In this document: one piece after another, positions 1-5,987 of the stretch
How positions within the stretch are numbered: the first letter of the stretch is position 1
Layout of the letters: every line of letters begins with the position of its first letter
From: an uncultured Candidatus Melainabacteria bacterium
GTDB taxonomy: Bacteria > Cyanobacteriota > Vampirovibrionia > Gastranaerophilales > Gastranaerophilaceae
Direction of reading: 5' to 3'
Assembly (NCBI GenBank): GCA_934693215.1
Contig: CAKUVB010000074.1
Location: forward strand, 1-8,221
DNA length: 8,221 bases
Notes under the pieces: generated by a model
What the model saw: only the letters and a program-made list of their open reading frames with translations
Database searches by the model: none
Told to the model about the DNA's origin: nothing
Translations under genes and position numbers: made by a program

Positions 1-265
1 CCATAACTTCTTCTTTTTGTTTGTTAATTAAATCCTGAATTTTGGAAATAATTTCATCACCTTTTTGTTGCATATCTGAAACTATATTGTCTGCTTTATC
101 TTGAATATCTTTAACTGTTTCATCTGTTTTTTGAGCAACATCTTTAGCCATAGTACCCAAAGCTTCTCTAGTTTCTTCTCCTGATTGTGGTGCTAAAAGG
201 ATTCCTGCAAGAGCTCCTAAACCTGCACCTACTGCAAAACCTGCTAAAAATTTTGAAACTGACAT
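1..265 (-). CDS. YtxH-like small envelope-associated protein (3' end cut by the window edge)
   Basis: Reading from ATG at 265-263, 88 codons stay open to the left edge, so the C-terminus is missing. Residues 6-26 form a Gly/Ala-rich hydrophobic segment (FLAGFAVGAGLGALAGILLA) followed directly by APQSGEETR, the hallmark of the YtxH family (glycine-zipper membrane segment, then AP-x-SG-x-x-x-R). The rest (about 35-88) is charged and helical, with a heptad-like pattern (DETVKDIQDKADNIVSDMQQ) suggesting an amphipathic or coiled-coil tail. YtxH proteins are small, widespread and poorly understood; Bacillus YtxH is linked to general stress. A good AAAGGAG site (274-280) lies 8 bases before the ATG and supports the start. 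It is the last visible gene of the leftward cluster and a paralogue of the gene at 719-1030, sharing the same N-terminal motif. It may also have its own promoter at 290-317. Confidence 0.85.
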   Translation of the reverse strand, partial: MSVSKFLAGFAVGAGLGALAGILLAPQSGEETREALGTMAKDVAQKTDETVKDIQDKADNIVSDMQQKGDEIISKIQDLINKQKEEVM

Positions 266-289
266 ATTTATATCTCCTTTACGAATATT

Positions 290-317
290 ATTATAATCAA
301 TACTAGTTTGTTGTCAT
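290..317 (-). promoter_or_regulatory. Candidate sigma-70-type promoter for the YtxH-like gene at 1-265
   Basis: On the minus strand a perfect TATAAT (290-295) follows ATGACA (312-317; five of six matches to TTGACA) with a 16-base spacer. It lies 25 bases before the ATG at 265, within the 76-base gap after the DUF948 gene. It could let the last gene be expressed apart from the genes upstream. AT-rich DNA gives chance -10 boxes, but the near-consensus -35 at proper spacing makes this the best promoter match in the window. Confidence 0.5.
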
Positions 318-341
318 CACTAGAGTAACTAGCCTAATATA

Positions 342-704
342 CTACTTTTTAAGTAATGATTTTACTAAACTAAAAACACCTTTAAAAACCATTCCTGATA
401 AAGTTGAAGTCTTTGAAAGTGTTGCAAGAACAAGTTTAGAAAGTTTGCTAGAAATATTTTTAAATCTATTAACATTGTTCTCTGTACGTTTTACTAATTT
501 GTTAATAATTCCTACAGACTCAGTGATGTCTGAAAGTATTGGTTCTGCTGATACTTTTACTAAATCTGCAGTTTTGTTTATTGTCGTAATCAATTTTGAT
601 AAGTCAAATAGGACTTTAACCACAAATATTCCGACAGCAACTACAAATACCACACTGGTCCATGCTAGGAATGTAAGTCCATGGTATAGGCTTGCAGTAT
701 CCAT
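342..704 (-). CDS. DUF948 (YtxG-like) membrane-anchored helical protein
   Basis: The 120-residue product has one N-terminal transmembrane segment (about 13-33, LAWTSVVFVVAVGIFVVKVLF). A long helical region follows (about 34-95: LSKLITTINKTADLVKVSAE, then ILSDITESVGIINKL), and the tail is short and basic (VKSLLKK). A single N-terminal anchor followed by regularly spaced hydrophobic positions in a Thr/Ser/Lys-rich helix is typical of DUF948, the family of Bacillus YtxG. The function of that family is not established. The protein probably sits in the cytoplasmic membrane with its helical part exposed. An AAGGGGAG site (713-720) overlaps the stop codon of the upstream YtxH-like gene (719-721), so the two are almost certainly co-transcribed. 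YtxG and YtxH are also encoded together in Bacillus, which supports both family calls. A plus-strand reading frame over the same bases is only a shadow. Confidence 0.75.
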   Translation of the reverse strand: MDTASLYHGLTFLAWTSVVFVVAVGIFVVKVLFDLSKLITTINKTADLVKVSAEPILSDITESVGIINKLVKRTENNVNRFKNISSKLSKLVLATLSKTSTLSGMVFKGVFSLVKSLLKK

Positions 705-718
705 ACAAAAATCTCCCC

Positions 719-1030
719 TTAATTAAAATCGTAATCTGTATCTTCTAATTCTTTCGCTTTTCTCATTTTTTCAGAACGAAGCATATTATTAAATTTCTTG
801 AACTGTCTTTCTAGTTTGTAGCAGAACAAATCAAGCGATTCAAAAGCTTTTTTCTTAGCATCACTCACTTCTGGTGAATGCTTTTCTGCAAAATCACAAA
901 CTGTATCTTTAAGCTTATGTCTAGCTTTATCTCCTGATTCAGGAGCATATAAAACTCCGGCAATAATTCCTCCGACAACACCTGCCAAAAGACCTAAACC
1001 AAAACCTATTGAAGACTTATTTTCACTCAT
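719..1030 (-). CDS. YtxH-like small protein with glycine-rich membrane segment
   Basis: The 103-residue product has a hydrophobic, glycine-rich segment at 8-28 (IGFGLGLLAGVVGGIIAGVLY). APESGDKAR follows at 29-37, the YtxH signature also seen in the protein encoded at 1-265. Residues 38-103 are highly charged and probably helical (KLERQFKKFNNMLRSEKMRK), ending in an acidic tail (ELEDTDYDFN). No enzymatic motif is present. The role is probably structural or regulatory at the membrane, but the family function is not settled. The start at 1030 is supported by an AGAGGTG site (1035-1041) and follows the upstream gene's stop by only 18 bases. Downstream, its stop codon is embedded in the ribosome binding site of the DUF948 gene. 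The close spacing indicates one transcript from about 1414 leftward. Confidence 0.8.
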   Translation of the reverse strand: MSENKSSIGFGLGLLAGVVGGIIAGVLYAPESGDKARHKLKDTVCDFAEKHSPEVSDAKKKAFESLDLFCYKLERQFKKFNNMLRSEKMRKAKELEDTDYDFN

Positions 1031-1048
1031 GTTTCACCTCTCAATAAA

Positions 1049-1414
1049 TTATACCATATTTTTTATTGTTGACAACTCTCCTGATAGGGCTTTTATTAAT
1101 TTGTATCCCAATAGAAGTTTTTTGCCTTTTTTCTTTAGGAATATAAAAAATATCCACTCTAAGATACCAAATATTTGTTTTAGAATCAATATTTGTTGAT
1201 GACGTTTTATTTTATTGCAGTATTTGTCAATGATTAGTTTTATGTCACTAAAGATTTTTTCAACTTTATTAGAACGAGTTTCTAACCATTCATTTGTATC
1301 GTTTACGGCTGAATTGAACCATAAAATCTTCATATCAATATTGATTAAATATGAAACAATTATAAATGTTACTAATGTTTGTAGAATAAAGATTATTGCT
1401 ATTAAAAAAAACAT
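1049..1414 (-). CDS. Small membrane-anchored helical protein, possibly a divergent DUF948-like protein
   Basis: I do not recognise this 121-residue protein by sequence. It has a strong N-terminal transmembrane segment (about 2-25, FFLIAIIFILQTLVTFIIVS), then a helical stretch (about 30-80). A second hydrophobic patch (82-93, FGILEWIFFIFL) is capped by KKKGKK, and the tail is amphipathic. Length, single N-terminal anchor, helical middle and hydrophobic/basic C-terminus mirror the DUF948 protein at 342-704. Like that gene it precedes a YtxH-like gene, so I infer a divergent paralogue. The composition is extremely rich in Ile/Lys/Phe. No strong ribosome binding site precedes the ATG (only AAGTAA-like bases), so it may be weakly translated or start differently. 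It is the first gene of the leftward cluster, divergent from murT. Confidence 0.6.
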   Translation of the reverse strand: MFFLIAIIFILQTLVTFIIVSYLINIDMKILWFNSAVNDTNEWLETRSNKVEKIFSDIKLIIDKYCNKIKRHQQILILKQIFGILEWIFFIFLKKKGKKLLLGYKLIKALSGELSTIKNMV

Positions 1415-1438
1415 GTTACTTAATTACTTTTTTGTACT

Positions 1439-1467
1439 ATTATAAGATTATATATGTAGTTGATAAA
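1439..1467 (-). promoter_or_regulatory. Candidate promoter for the leftward DUF948/YtxH cluster in the divergent intergenic region
   Basis: On the minus strand TATAAT (1439-1444) is preceded, 17 bases upstream, by TTTATC (1462-1467), a weak -35. A second TATAAT lies at 1447-1452. The region 1415-1496 separates divergent genes and must contain start signals for both directions. For the plus-strand murT operon I see only weak candidates (for example TATAAG at 1441-1446), so its promoter is unresolved. Confidence 0.35.
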
Positions 1468-1496
1468 TAATGCAAATCCACTTGGAGTAGTATTTT

Positions 1497-2825
1497 ATGA
1501 AAAGAATTAAATTTTATTTGTTATTGATATTAGCCCGTTTTTTATCAAAAATAATAAAACTTCATGGCAAGTCGTCAGGGACTTCTTTTATTGGATTGGT
1601 AACACTTAAAATTGAACCTAAATTCTTGAAAAAAGTATCCAAGTATATGAATACTTGTATTTCTGTTACGGGAACTAATGGTAAAACAACAACTTCCGGA
1701 ATATTGTCACATATTTTAGAGGCTACTAATCATTCCGTTATTCATAATTCAAAAGGTGCTAATATGTTGTCAGGTATTGCAAATACTTTTGCTTTGGGAA
1801 TATCACCTTTTAAAAAGTATGATTTTGCGGTTTTAGAATCTGATGAGGCGTATTTAACCAAATTATATGATGATATTAATTCAGATTATCTTGTTGTGAC
1901 AAATCTTTTTAGGGATCAATTGGATAGATACGGTGAATTAAGTACGACTGCAAAAAAAATTCAAAACGCAATTGATAAAAATAAAAATATTCAGTTAATA
2001 TTAAATGCTGATGATCCACTTGTTGTGAATTTCAAAACGTTAGGAGATAAACAACCTATATTATATGGGTTTAACAAGGTGGAATACGCAAATAAAAATG
2101 TTGATTCAAAAGCACCTGCAGAAGCTATTACTTGTCCTTGGTGTGGTAGAGATTTGGAGTATGATAAAAGATTCTATGCTCAACAAGGTCATTATTATTG
2201 CAAATGTGGATACAAACGTCCTGAATGTAAGTATAATGCAGATGTAATAATATATGATACATATTCTGAAATATCTTTGTCAGTAAATGATACACAATAC
2301 TCGTTTAGAATTCCATTATTAGGGTTGTATAATGCGTATAATGCTCTTGCTGCGATTGCAGTTGCTTTCGAAAATGGAATAACAGATATTCAAGAGGCTC
2401 TAAATTCTTATCATTCTGAATTTGGAAGAAGTGAAGTACGAGAGATAAATGGACATAAAGCTATTATCCAATTAATAAAAAACCCTACAGGGGCGAGTGA
2501 AGTTATAAAAACTGTTGACAAAGACTCAAACATTTTAATCATAATTAATGATAATTATGCTGATGGACGTGATGTATCTTGGCTTTGGGATACAGATTTT
2601 GAACTCTTAGAGGGTTGTTCAAATACGATTGTTACATCTGGTTCTAGAGCTTATGATATGGCAGTTCGTTTGAAATATGCAGGAATAAAAGATATAAAAG
2701 TTATTAATAATATTGATGAAGCTATAAAATATGTGACAAAATCGACTCCTGAGGGGGCTACTATTTCAATTTTACCAACATATACTGCATTGCTTCATAT
2801 AAATAACAAGAAAAAAGGAGTATAG
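1497..2825 (+). CDS. murT: MurT-type Mur ligase (lipid II isoglutaminyl synthase, synthetase subunit)
   Basis: MurT activates the alpha-carboxyl of D-Glu in lipid II. Together with the glutaminase GatD it converts this residue to D-isoglutamine, at the cytoplasmic face of the membrane. The 442-residue length fits the family. An N-terminal hydrophobic stretch (about 5-20) precedes the Mur ligase centre with P-loop TGTNGKTTT (58-66). ESDEAYL (114-120), TNLFRDQLDRYGE (135-147) and NADDP (170-174) follow as further conserved nucleotide-binding and ligase segments. A zinc-ribbon insertion carries CPWC (213-216) and CKC (235-237), as in characterised MurT proteins, plus an extra Cys244. The C-terminal DUF1727 domain has NPTGASEV (329-336) and NDNYADGRDVSWLWD (351-365), containing the conserved aspartates that in MurT couple to GatD. 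TTGGAG (1482-1487) supports the start. The expected gatD neighbour is absent; pdxJ begins 2 bases after the stop. A folate/poly-glutamate-type ligase is unlikely given the ribbon and DUF1727. Confidence 0.93.
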   Translation: MKRIKFYLLLILARFLSKIIKLHGKSSGTSFIGLVTLKIEPKFLKKVSKYMNTCISVTGTNGKTTTSGILSHILEATNHSVIHNSKGANMLSGIANTFALGISPFKKYDFAVLESDEAYLTKLYDDINSDYLVVTNLFRDQLDRYGELSTTAKKIQNAIDKNKNIQLILNADDPLVVNFKTLGDKQPILYGFNKVEYANKNVDSKAPAEAITCPWCGRDLEYDKRFYAQQGHYYCKCGYKRPECKYNADVIIYDTYSEISLSVNDTQYSFRIPLLGLYNAYNALAAIAVAFENGITDIQEALNSYHSEFGRSEVREINGHKAIIQLIKNPTGASEVIKTVDKDSNILIIINDNYADGRDVSWLWDTDFELLEGCSNTIVTSGSRAYDMAVRLKYAGIKDIKVINNIDEAIKYVTKSTPEGATISILPTYTALLHINNKKKGV

Positions 2826-2827
2826 TT

Positions 2828-3544
2828 ATGCTATTAGGTGTAAATATAGATCATGTTGCAACTTTAAGAAATGCTAGAGGCGGAGTAGAACCTGATGTTC
2901 TTATGGCTGCTCGTATTTGTAAAGATGAGGGTGCAGAATCTATTACAACTCATTTGAGAGAAGATAGACGTCATATAAAAGATGCTGATGTGGAAGCTAT
3001 TAGATTATTACCTAAAACACGTTTAAATCTTGAAATGGCAATGACTGATGAAATGCAAGAAATAGCTTTAAGAATTAGACCTCATGCGGTTTGTATTGTT
3101 CCTGAAAAAAGGCAAGAACTTACAACGGAAGGTGGTTTAGATGTCGCAGGTCAATTAGAACGAGCTACAAATTTTGTAAAACCTTTAATAAAAGCCGGAA
3201 TAGAAGTAAGTATGTTTATAGACCCGGATATCACTCAAGTTTCAGCAGCTTATAAATGTGGAGCTCAGTTTATTGAGCTTCATACCGGTAGATATTCAGA
3301 AGATTTTGGTACTGATAATGAAGAAGAAACTTTTCAAGCCTTGAAGGGTGCAGCTACATTTGCATTAACTTTAGGTTTAAAAGTTAATGCAGGACATGGT
3401 TTAAACTATGAAAATGTTAAAAGAATGCATGAAATTCCAGATCTTGTTGAATTGAATATTGGACATAGCATTATCGCAAGAGCCGTATTTGTAGGTTTGC
3501 CTCAAGCTGTTAGAGAAATGAAAGAATTGGTTGAAGGAAAATAG
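2828..3544 (+). CDS. pdxJ: Pyridoxine 5'-phosphate synthase
   Basis: PdxJ condenses 1-deoxy-D-xylulose 5-phosphate with 3-amino-2-oxopropyl phosphate to form pyridoxine 5'-phosphate, the last ring-closing step of DXP-dependent vitamin B6 synthesis in the cytosol. The 238 residues match the family length (about 240) and form one TIM barrel. Visible signatures are LGVNIDHVATLRNARGG (3-19), THLREDRRHI (41-50) with catalytic-type His42, NLEMA (67-71) with Glu69, the phosphate-binding VPEKRQELTTEGG (91-103), and NAGHGLNYENV (187-197) with His190. All active-site positions known from the E. coli enzyme look intact. The AAAAAAGGAG site at 2811-2820 lies inside the end of murT, and the ATG follows the murT stop by 2 bases, so the genes are translationally close and share a transcript. 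Other B6 genes (pdxA, dxs and others) are not in the window. Confidence 0.97.
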   Translation: MLLGVNIDHVATLRNARGGVEPDVLMAARICKDEGAESITTHLREDRRHIKDADVEAIRLLPKTRLNLEMAMTDEMQEIALRIRPHAVCIVPEKRQELTTEGGLDVAGQLERATNFVKPLIKAGIEVSMFIDPDITQVSAAYKCGAQFIELHTGRYSEDFGTDNEEETFQALKGAATFALTLGLKVNAGHGLNYENVKRMHEIPDLVELNIGHSIIARAVFVGLPQAVREMKELVEGK

Positions 3545-3545
3545 T

Positions 3546-3863
3546 ATGGACAGAAAAAAAGAAGATGTTGTAAAGGAAATGCAACTTGTCGTAGAGCAAA
3601 TGAAAAAAGATGATATAGACGATAATCCTGATTCCGAAAAAGAGTTCTTCCAATGTGATGCCTGTGGTGAAGAAGCTTGTTTAGCCGGGTCTATTCAGTA
3701 TGGTGATTACAGACTATGTAATGATTGCGTTTTATTAGCAGAGGTTGGGTTTGAATTAGGACAAATAAAAGATATTCAAGAATTGATTGATGCTATGGAA
3801 GATAAACGATTAGAAAGTGATTGTAATTATATAAAAAGAGAAGAAAGCAGATACAACAATTAG
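3546..3863 (+). CDS. Small acidic protein with a four-cysteine zinc-ribbon-like motif, unknown function
   Basis: I do not recognise this 105-residue protein. A charged, probably helical N-terminus (1-30) leads to CDACGEEAC (37-45) and then LCNDC (57-61). The CxxC-x17-CxxC spacing, with an extra Cys45, suggests a small zinc ribbon. The C-terminal half (62-88, ELGQIKDIQELIDAMEDK) looks helical and acidic. I chose ATG 3546 over a TTG at 3531 in the same frame. AAGGA (3534-3538) sits 7 bases before the ATG, and this start follows the pdxJ stop by 1 base, the same tight linkage as murT-pdxJ. The TTG start would overlap pdxJ. It is the last gene of the operon, and its final codons form half of a terminator stem. 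A regulatory or adaptor role is conceivable but unsupported; a link to PdxJ or MurT rests only on co-transcription. Confidence 0.75.
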   Translation: MDRKKEDVVKEMQLVVEQMKKDDIDDNPDSEKEFFQCDACGEEACLAGSIQYGDYRLCNDCVLLAEVGFELGQIKDIQELIDAMEDKRLESDCNYIKREESRYNN

Positions 3864-3879
3864 TATCTGCTCTTTCTTT
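3843..3879. terminator. Probable bidirectional intrinsic terminator between convergent genes
   Basis: GCAGATAC (3847-3854) pairs perfectly with GTATCTGC (3863-3870) around an 8-base loop. The stem can be extended (GAAAG with CTTTC) if two bases bulge. On the plus strand the stem is followed by TCTTTCTTTA. On the minus strand the T-rich tract TTTCTTCTCTTTTT follows it. It lies between the convergent zinc-ribbon gene and the repeat-protein gene and can serve both. The left arm and loop include the last codons and the TAG (3861-3863) of the zinc-ribbon gene. Confidence 0.7.
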
Positions 3880-3907
3880 AACATTTTATTTATAAAGACT
3901 ATAATCT

Positions 3908-5704
3908 TCAATAATCTGTATCTGAGTCATTGGAAATTTTATTCAATGTTTCATTAACTTGTTCCAACTTCTCTTTATCAACTGAACCAAGTCCATCTGT
4001 TGATGATAACCAACGAGGAAGATTTTTTAATACTTTATTATTATTTAACAACTTTTCATTATCTAAAACTGTACTAACTACATCAGCTTGTTCAGGATAA
4101 TAGACTTCACTTAAAATCTCTGGTAAATTCGACATCAAAGGTTTATTTTTGTATAAATTTTCATTGTCTAAAACCTTATTCAAAACATTACACCTATTAT
4201 CATATGCATCATCTGTATTCCAATTCAAATCTCTCATTAAATTTGGAATGCTACTCATGGTATTTTTATCGTTTATAAATTCATCTTTATCTAAAATTTT
4301 ATTGATAATTTCCATATCTTCAGGTCTTTTTGATTTTTGAAGAATATGAGGCAAATTATCTACAACATTACTGTTATTATATAATTTTTCATCTTCCATT
4401 ACTTTATCAATAACATTCAAACTTTTATCATCAGTAAACATCAATGTATTACCTAAATTTTGGGCGAATTTTGAATTTTGTAATTCTTCTGAATTTTTAT
4501 ACTTATTCATTACAAATTTTCTTGAATCAATATTTTTTTCATTTGTTTCTGATAAAACAGTTGTAAGTGATTTATTCAAACTTTCATTTTTATACAAACT
4601 CTTATTAGATAAATAAATATCTAATATTTTATTTGTTATAGCTTCTTTTTCAGGAGATATGATAGAATGTAACACCTTACAAATTTTTAAATCTTTGTTT
4701 TTATATAAAGCAGGGGTATTTAAATATCTATTTACGATATTTGCTTTATATTGGTTATCTGTAAACATTGCAATTGAACCTATGCTATCTTTTATATGTG
4801 GTTGGCTTTGTAAATCTGCGGACTCTAGATATTTATCCAAGATGTTGGTTCTATATGCTAAATTTTTTTTGTTTTTTAGAAGGAAAGTTGTATGTCCCAT
4901 ATTAGAACGTACGTTATCATTTTCGTTTAACAATTTAGTATCTAAAAATTTATCAATAAAAGTATCTCTGCATTTTGATGCTTCTTCTGGATCATCTGCT
5001 ATACGATTTGAAATAATAACACTAGCACCTAAATCAAAACCTGCATTTCTTAATTTTTTATCTGTTAAAAGTTTCAATACAAAGTTTACATTAGACTTAT
5101 CTACAAGAGGAACTACATTTATTGCATCTTTCATTACTTCCTCATTATTATACTTTTCCTTATCATCTAATATAACATTTATTACTTTAGCTTGTTTTGG
5201 ATTCAAGAAATATGGACTTGAATAAACAAGTTTTCTTGAGTACTTTCTGATATTTCTGTTTTCCATCAACTCATCATTATCTACTATCTTTTTTATAATT
5301 TGTGCTCTTTCAGGACCTACAAATTCATCATACCTATCCTCTGGAAGAGCAAACATTTTTACAGCTTTTTCATTACTATAAATTTCTTTTTTTAAGTTTT
5401 TGTACTCTTCTTCTGAAAGGCTCGGTGCATCTGGAATAATTTTGTCCAGAGATTGTCTAGGCATGTCAGAAACTTCTTTTATAACTATTTTGGGAGATTT
5501 ATATTTTTTCTTACTAATTTCAATACCAGCAATAGCATTAGATGCTGTAGATTGAGCTAATGTATCAAACGATTTTTCAGTATTTGTGGTTGGTTTTGTT
5601 GTTTTGTTTGTACTATTAAAAAAATTTTTTATACGTTTAAATATTGATTTTGATTTAGTTGGTTGATATGTTTGTTGATTAGAGTTTACTTGTTCTGTAT
5701 GCAT
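3908..5704 (-). CDS. Large helical-repeat (solenoid-like) protein of unknown function
   Basis: I do not recognise a named family in this 598-residue protein. It has no signal peptide or transmembrane segment. The first about 60 residues are Lys/Asn/Thr/Ser-rich and basic, with a possibly amphipathic patch (SIFKRIKNFFN, 20-30). From about 136 onward a degenerate unit recurs roughly twelve times, with anchors starting near 136, 174, 208, 249, 287, 322, 359, 396, 430, 466, 506 and 541 (spacing 34-41). The shared pattern is [IV][IL]xK[ILV]LDxxxLYxNxx[VL], then a second helix such as NLPEILSE or NLPHILQK, then a loop often containing PE. Clear copies are VLNKVLDNENLYKNKPL (507-523) and VIDKVMEDEKLYNNSNV (431-447). 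Two helices per unit suggest an alpha-solenoid protein-binding scaffold; this is inference. AAAGGAT (5714-5719) supports the start. It appears monocistronic, between terminators on both sides. Similar repeats may be lineage-specific to Vampirovibrionia, which is my impression and untested. Confidence 0.8.
   Translation of the reverse strand: MHTEQVNSNQQTYQPTKSKSIFKRIKNFFNSTNKTTKPTTNTEKSFDTLAQSTASNAIAGIEISKKKYKSPKIVIKEVSDMPRQSLDKIIPDAPSLSEEEYKNLKKEIYSNEKAVKMFALPEDRYDEFVGPERAQIIKKIVDNDELMENRNIRKYSRKLVYSSPYFLNPKQAKVINVILDDKEKYNNEEVMKDAINVVPLVDKSNVNFVLKLLTDKKLRNAGFDLGASVIISNRIADDPEEASKCRDTFIDKFLDTKLLNENDNVRSNMGHTTFLLKNKKNLAYRTNILDKYLESADLQSQPHIKDSIGSIAMFTDNQYKANIVNRYLNTPALYKNKDLKICKVLHSIISPEKEAITNKILDIYLSNKSLYKNESLNKSLTTVLSETNEKNIDSRKFVMNKYKNSEELQNSKFAQNLGNTLMFTDDKSLNVIDKVMEDEKLYNNSNVVDNLPHILQKSKRPEDMEIINKILDKDEFINDKNTMSSIPNLMRDLNWNTDDAYDNRCNVLNKVLDNENLYKNKPLMSNLPEILSEVYYPEQADVVSTVLDNEKLLNNNKVLKNLPRWLSSTDGLGSVDKEKLEQVNETLNKISNDSDTDY
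4079..5299 (-). repeat. Array of about twelve ~37-residue (~110-base) degenerate coding repeats
   Basis: Within the 598-residue protein, the consensus roughly [IV][IL]xKxLDxExLYxNxx[VL]xxxLxxIL recurs at a mean spacing of about 37 residues (codons 136 to about 560). The best-conserved positions are the hydrophobic pair, the Lys/Asp around the LD, the Leu-Tyr and the Asn. C-terminal copies (430-560) are most alike and N-terminal ones more divergent. The match is at protein level; the DNA of the copies has diverged, so this is old duplication, not a recent expansion. Confidence 0.7.
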
Positions 5705-5732
5705 TATAATTTATCCTTTTTTTAGATAAAAA

Positions 5733-5789
5733 ATTGTAAATAAAATATTTTGTTAGATGTAATCACTGGTTACAAAAATTGTTACAAAA
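5733..5789 (-). promoter_or_regulatory. Candidate promoter and operator of the repeat-protein gene
   Basis: On the minus strand TACAAT (5733-5738) could be a -10 about 28 bases before the ATG, with a poor TTACAT (5757-5762) in the -35 region. Overlapping that -35 is an imperfect palindrome, GTAATCACTGGTTAC (5759-5773), with 7-base arms, one G-T pair and a central C. Immediately upstream GTTACAAAA occurs twice (5769-5777 and 5781-5789) at a 12-base period. The clustering of palindrome and direct repeats at the -35 suggests a regulator site, but the regulator is unknown and the promoter boxes are weak. Confidence 0.35.
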
Positions 5790-5928
5790 CTTTATTCCCA
5801 CATTCACCCATATTCAAGAAGCAATCGCAATACTATTAAATTAAAAAATTTGATTATATTTTCTAAAGGTTTTTACTATATATTATTCAAAATATGGCTG
5901 TTTGTTAGATATATAATTTTAAAACAAT

Positions 5929-5987
5929 AAAAATGTCCGACATTTTGTTTGAGAAATTCTCTCACAAAAAATATGTCAGACATTTTT
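5929..5987 (-). terminator. Long hairpin terminator downstream of serS, with nested palindromes
   Basis: Bases 5929-5943 pair with 5973-5987 except for one C/A mismatch (5938/5978). The stem continues with minor mismatches through GAGA (5951-5954) and TCTC (5960-5963) to a 5-base loop. Read leftward, the direction of serS, the stem ends in TTTTTATTGTTTT, as expected of an intrinsic terminator; it lies 24 bases past the serS stop. Each arm itself contains an 11-base palindrome, ATGTCCGACAT (5933-5943) and ATGTCAGACAT (5973-5983), so alternative small hairpins are possible. Confidence 0.75.

Noticed and set aside
303..333. Three CTAG tetramers in 30 bases (303-306, 320-323, 329-332) in the gap after the DUF948 gene, suggesting a hairpin.
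   Set aside because: The arms pair for only four or five bases and no T-run follows in the right place, so I cannot support a terminator or a site.
1215..1445. A 76-codon plus-strand frame spanning the divergent intergenic region.
   Set aside because: It is antisense to the membrane-anchored protein at 1049-1414, lacks a ribosome binding site and shows no protein signature.
2065..2247. A 60-codon plus-strand frame inside murT.
   Set aside because: It overlaps the conserved MurT zinc-ribbon coding region in another frame and has no motif of its own.
3531..3545. A TTG start at 3531 that would lengthen the zinc-ribbon protein by five residues.
   Set aside because: The ATG at 3546 has a well-spaced AAGGA and follows the pdxJ stop by one base, whereas the TTG lies inside pdxJ and lacks a clear binding site.
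4659..5225. A 188-codon plus-strand open frame opposite the repeat-protein gene.
   Set aside because: It is antisense to a clearly patterned repeat protein, has no family motif and looks like a shadow of the AT-rich coding strand.
5750..5910. The direct repeat TTGTTAGAT at 5750-5758 and 5902-5910, considered as flanks of an inserted element.
   Set aside because: Nine bases in very AT-rich DNA can recur by chance, and nothing between the copies resembles an insertion sequence or has terminal inverted repeats.
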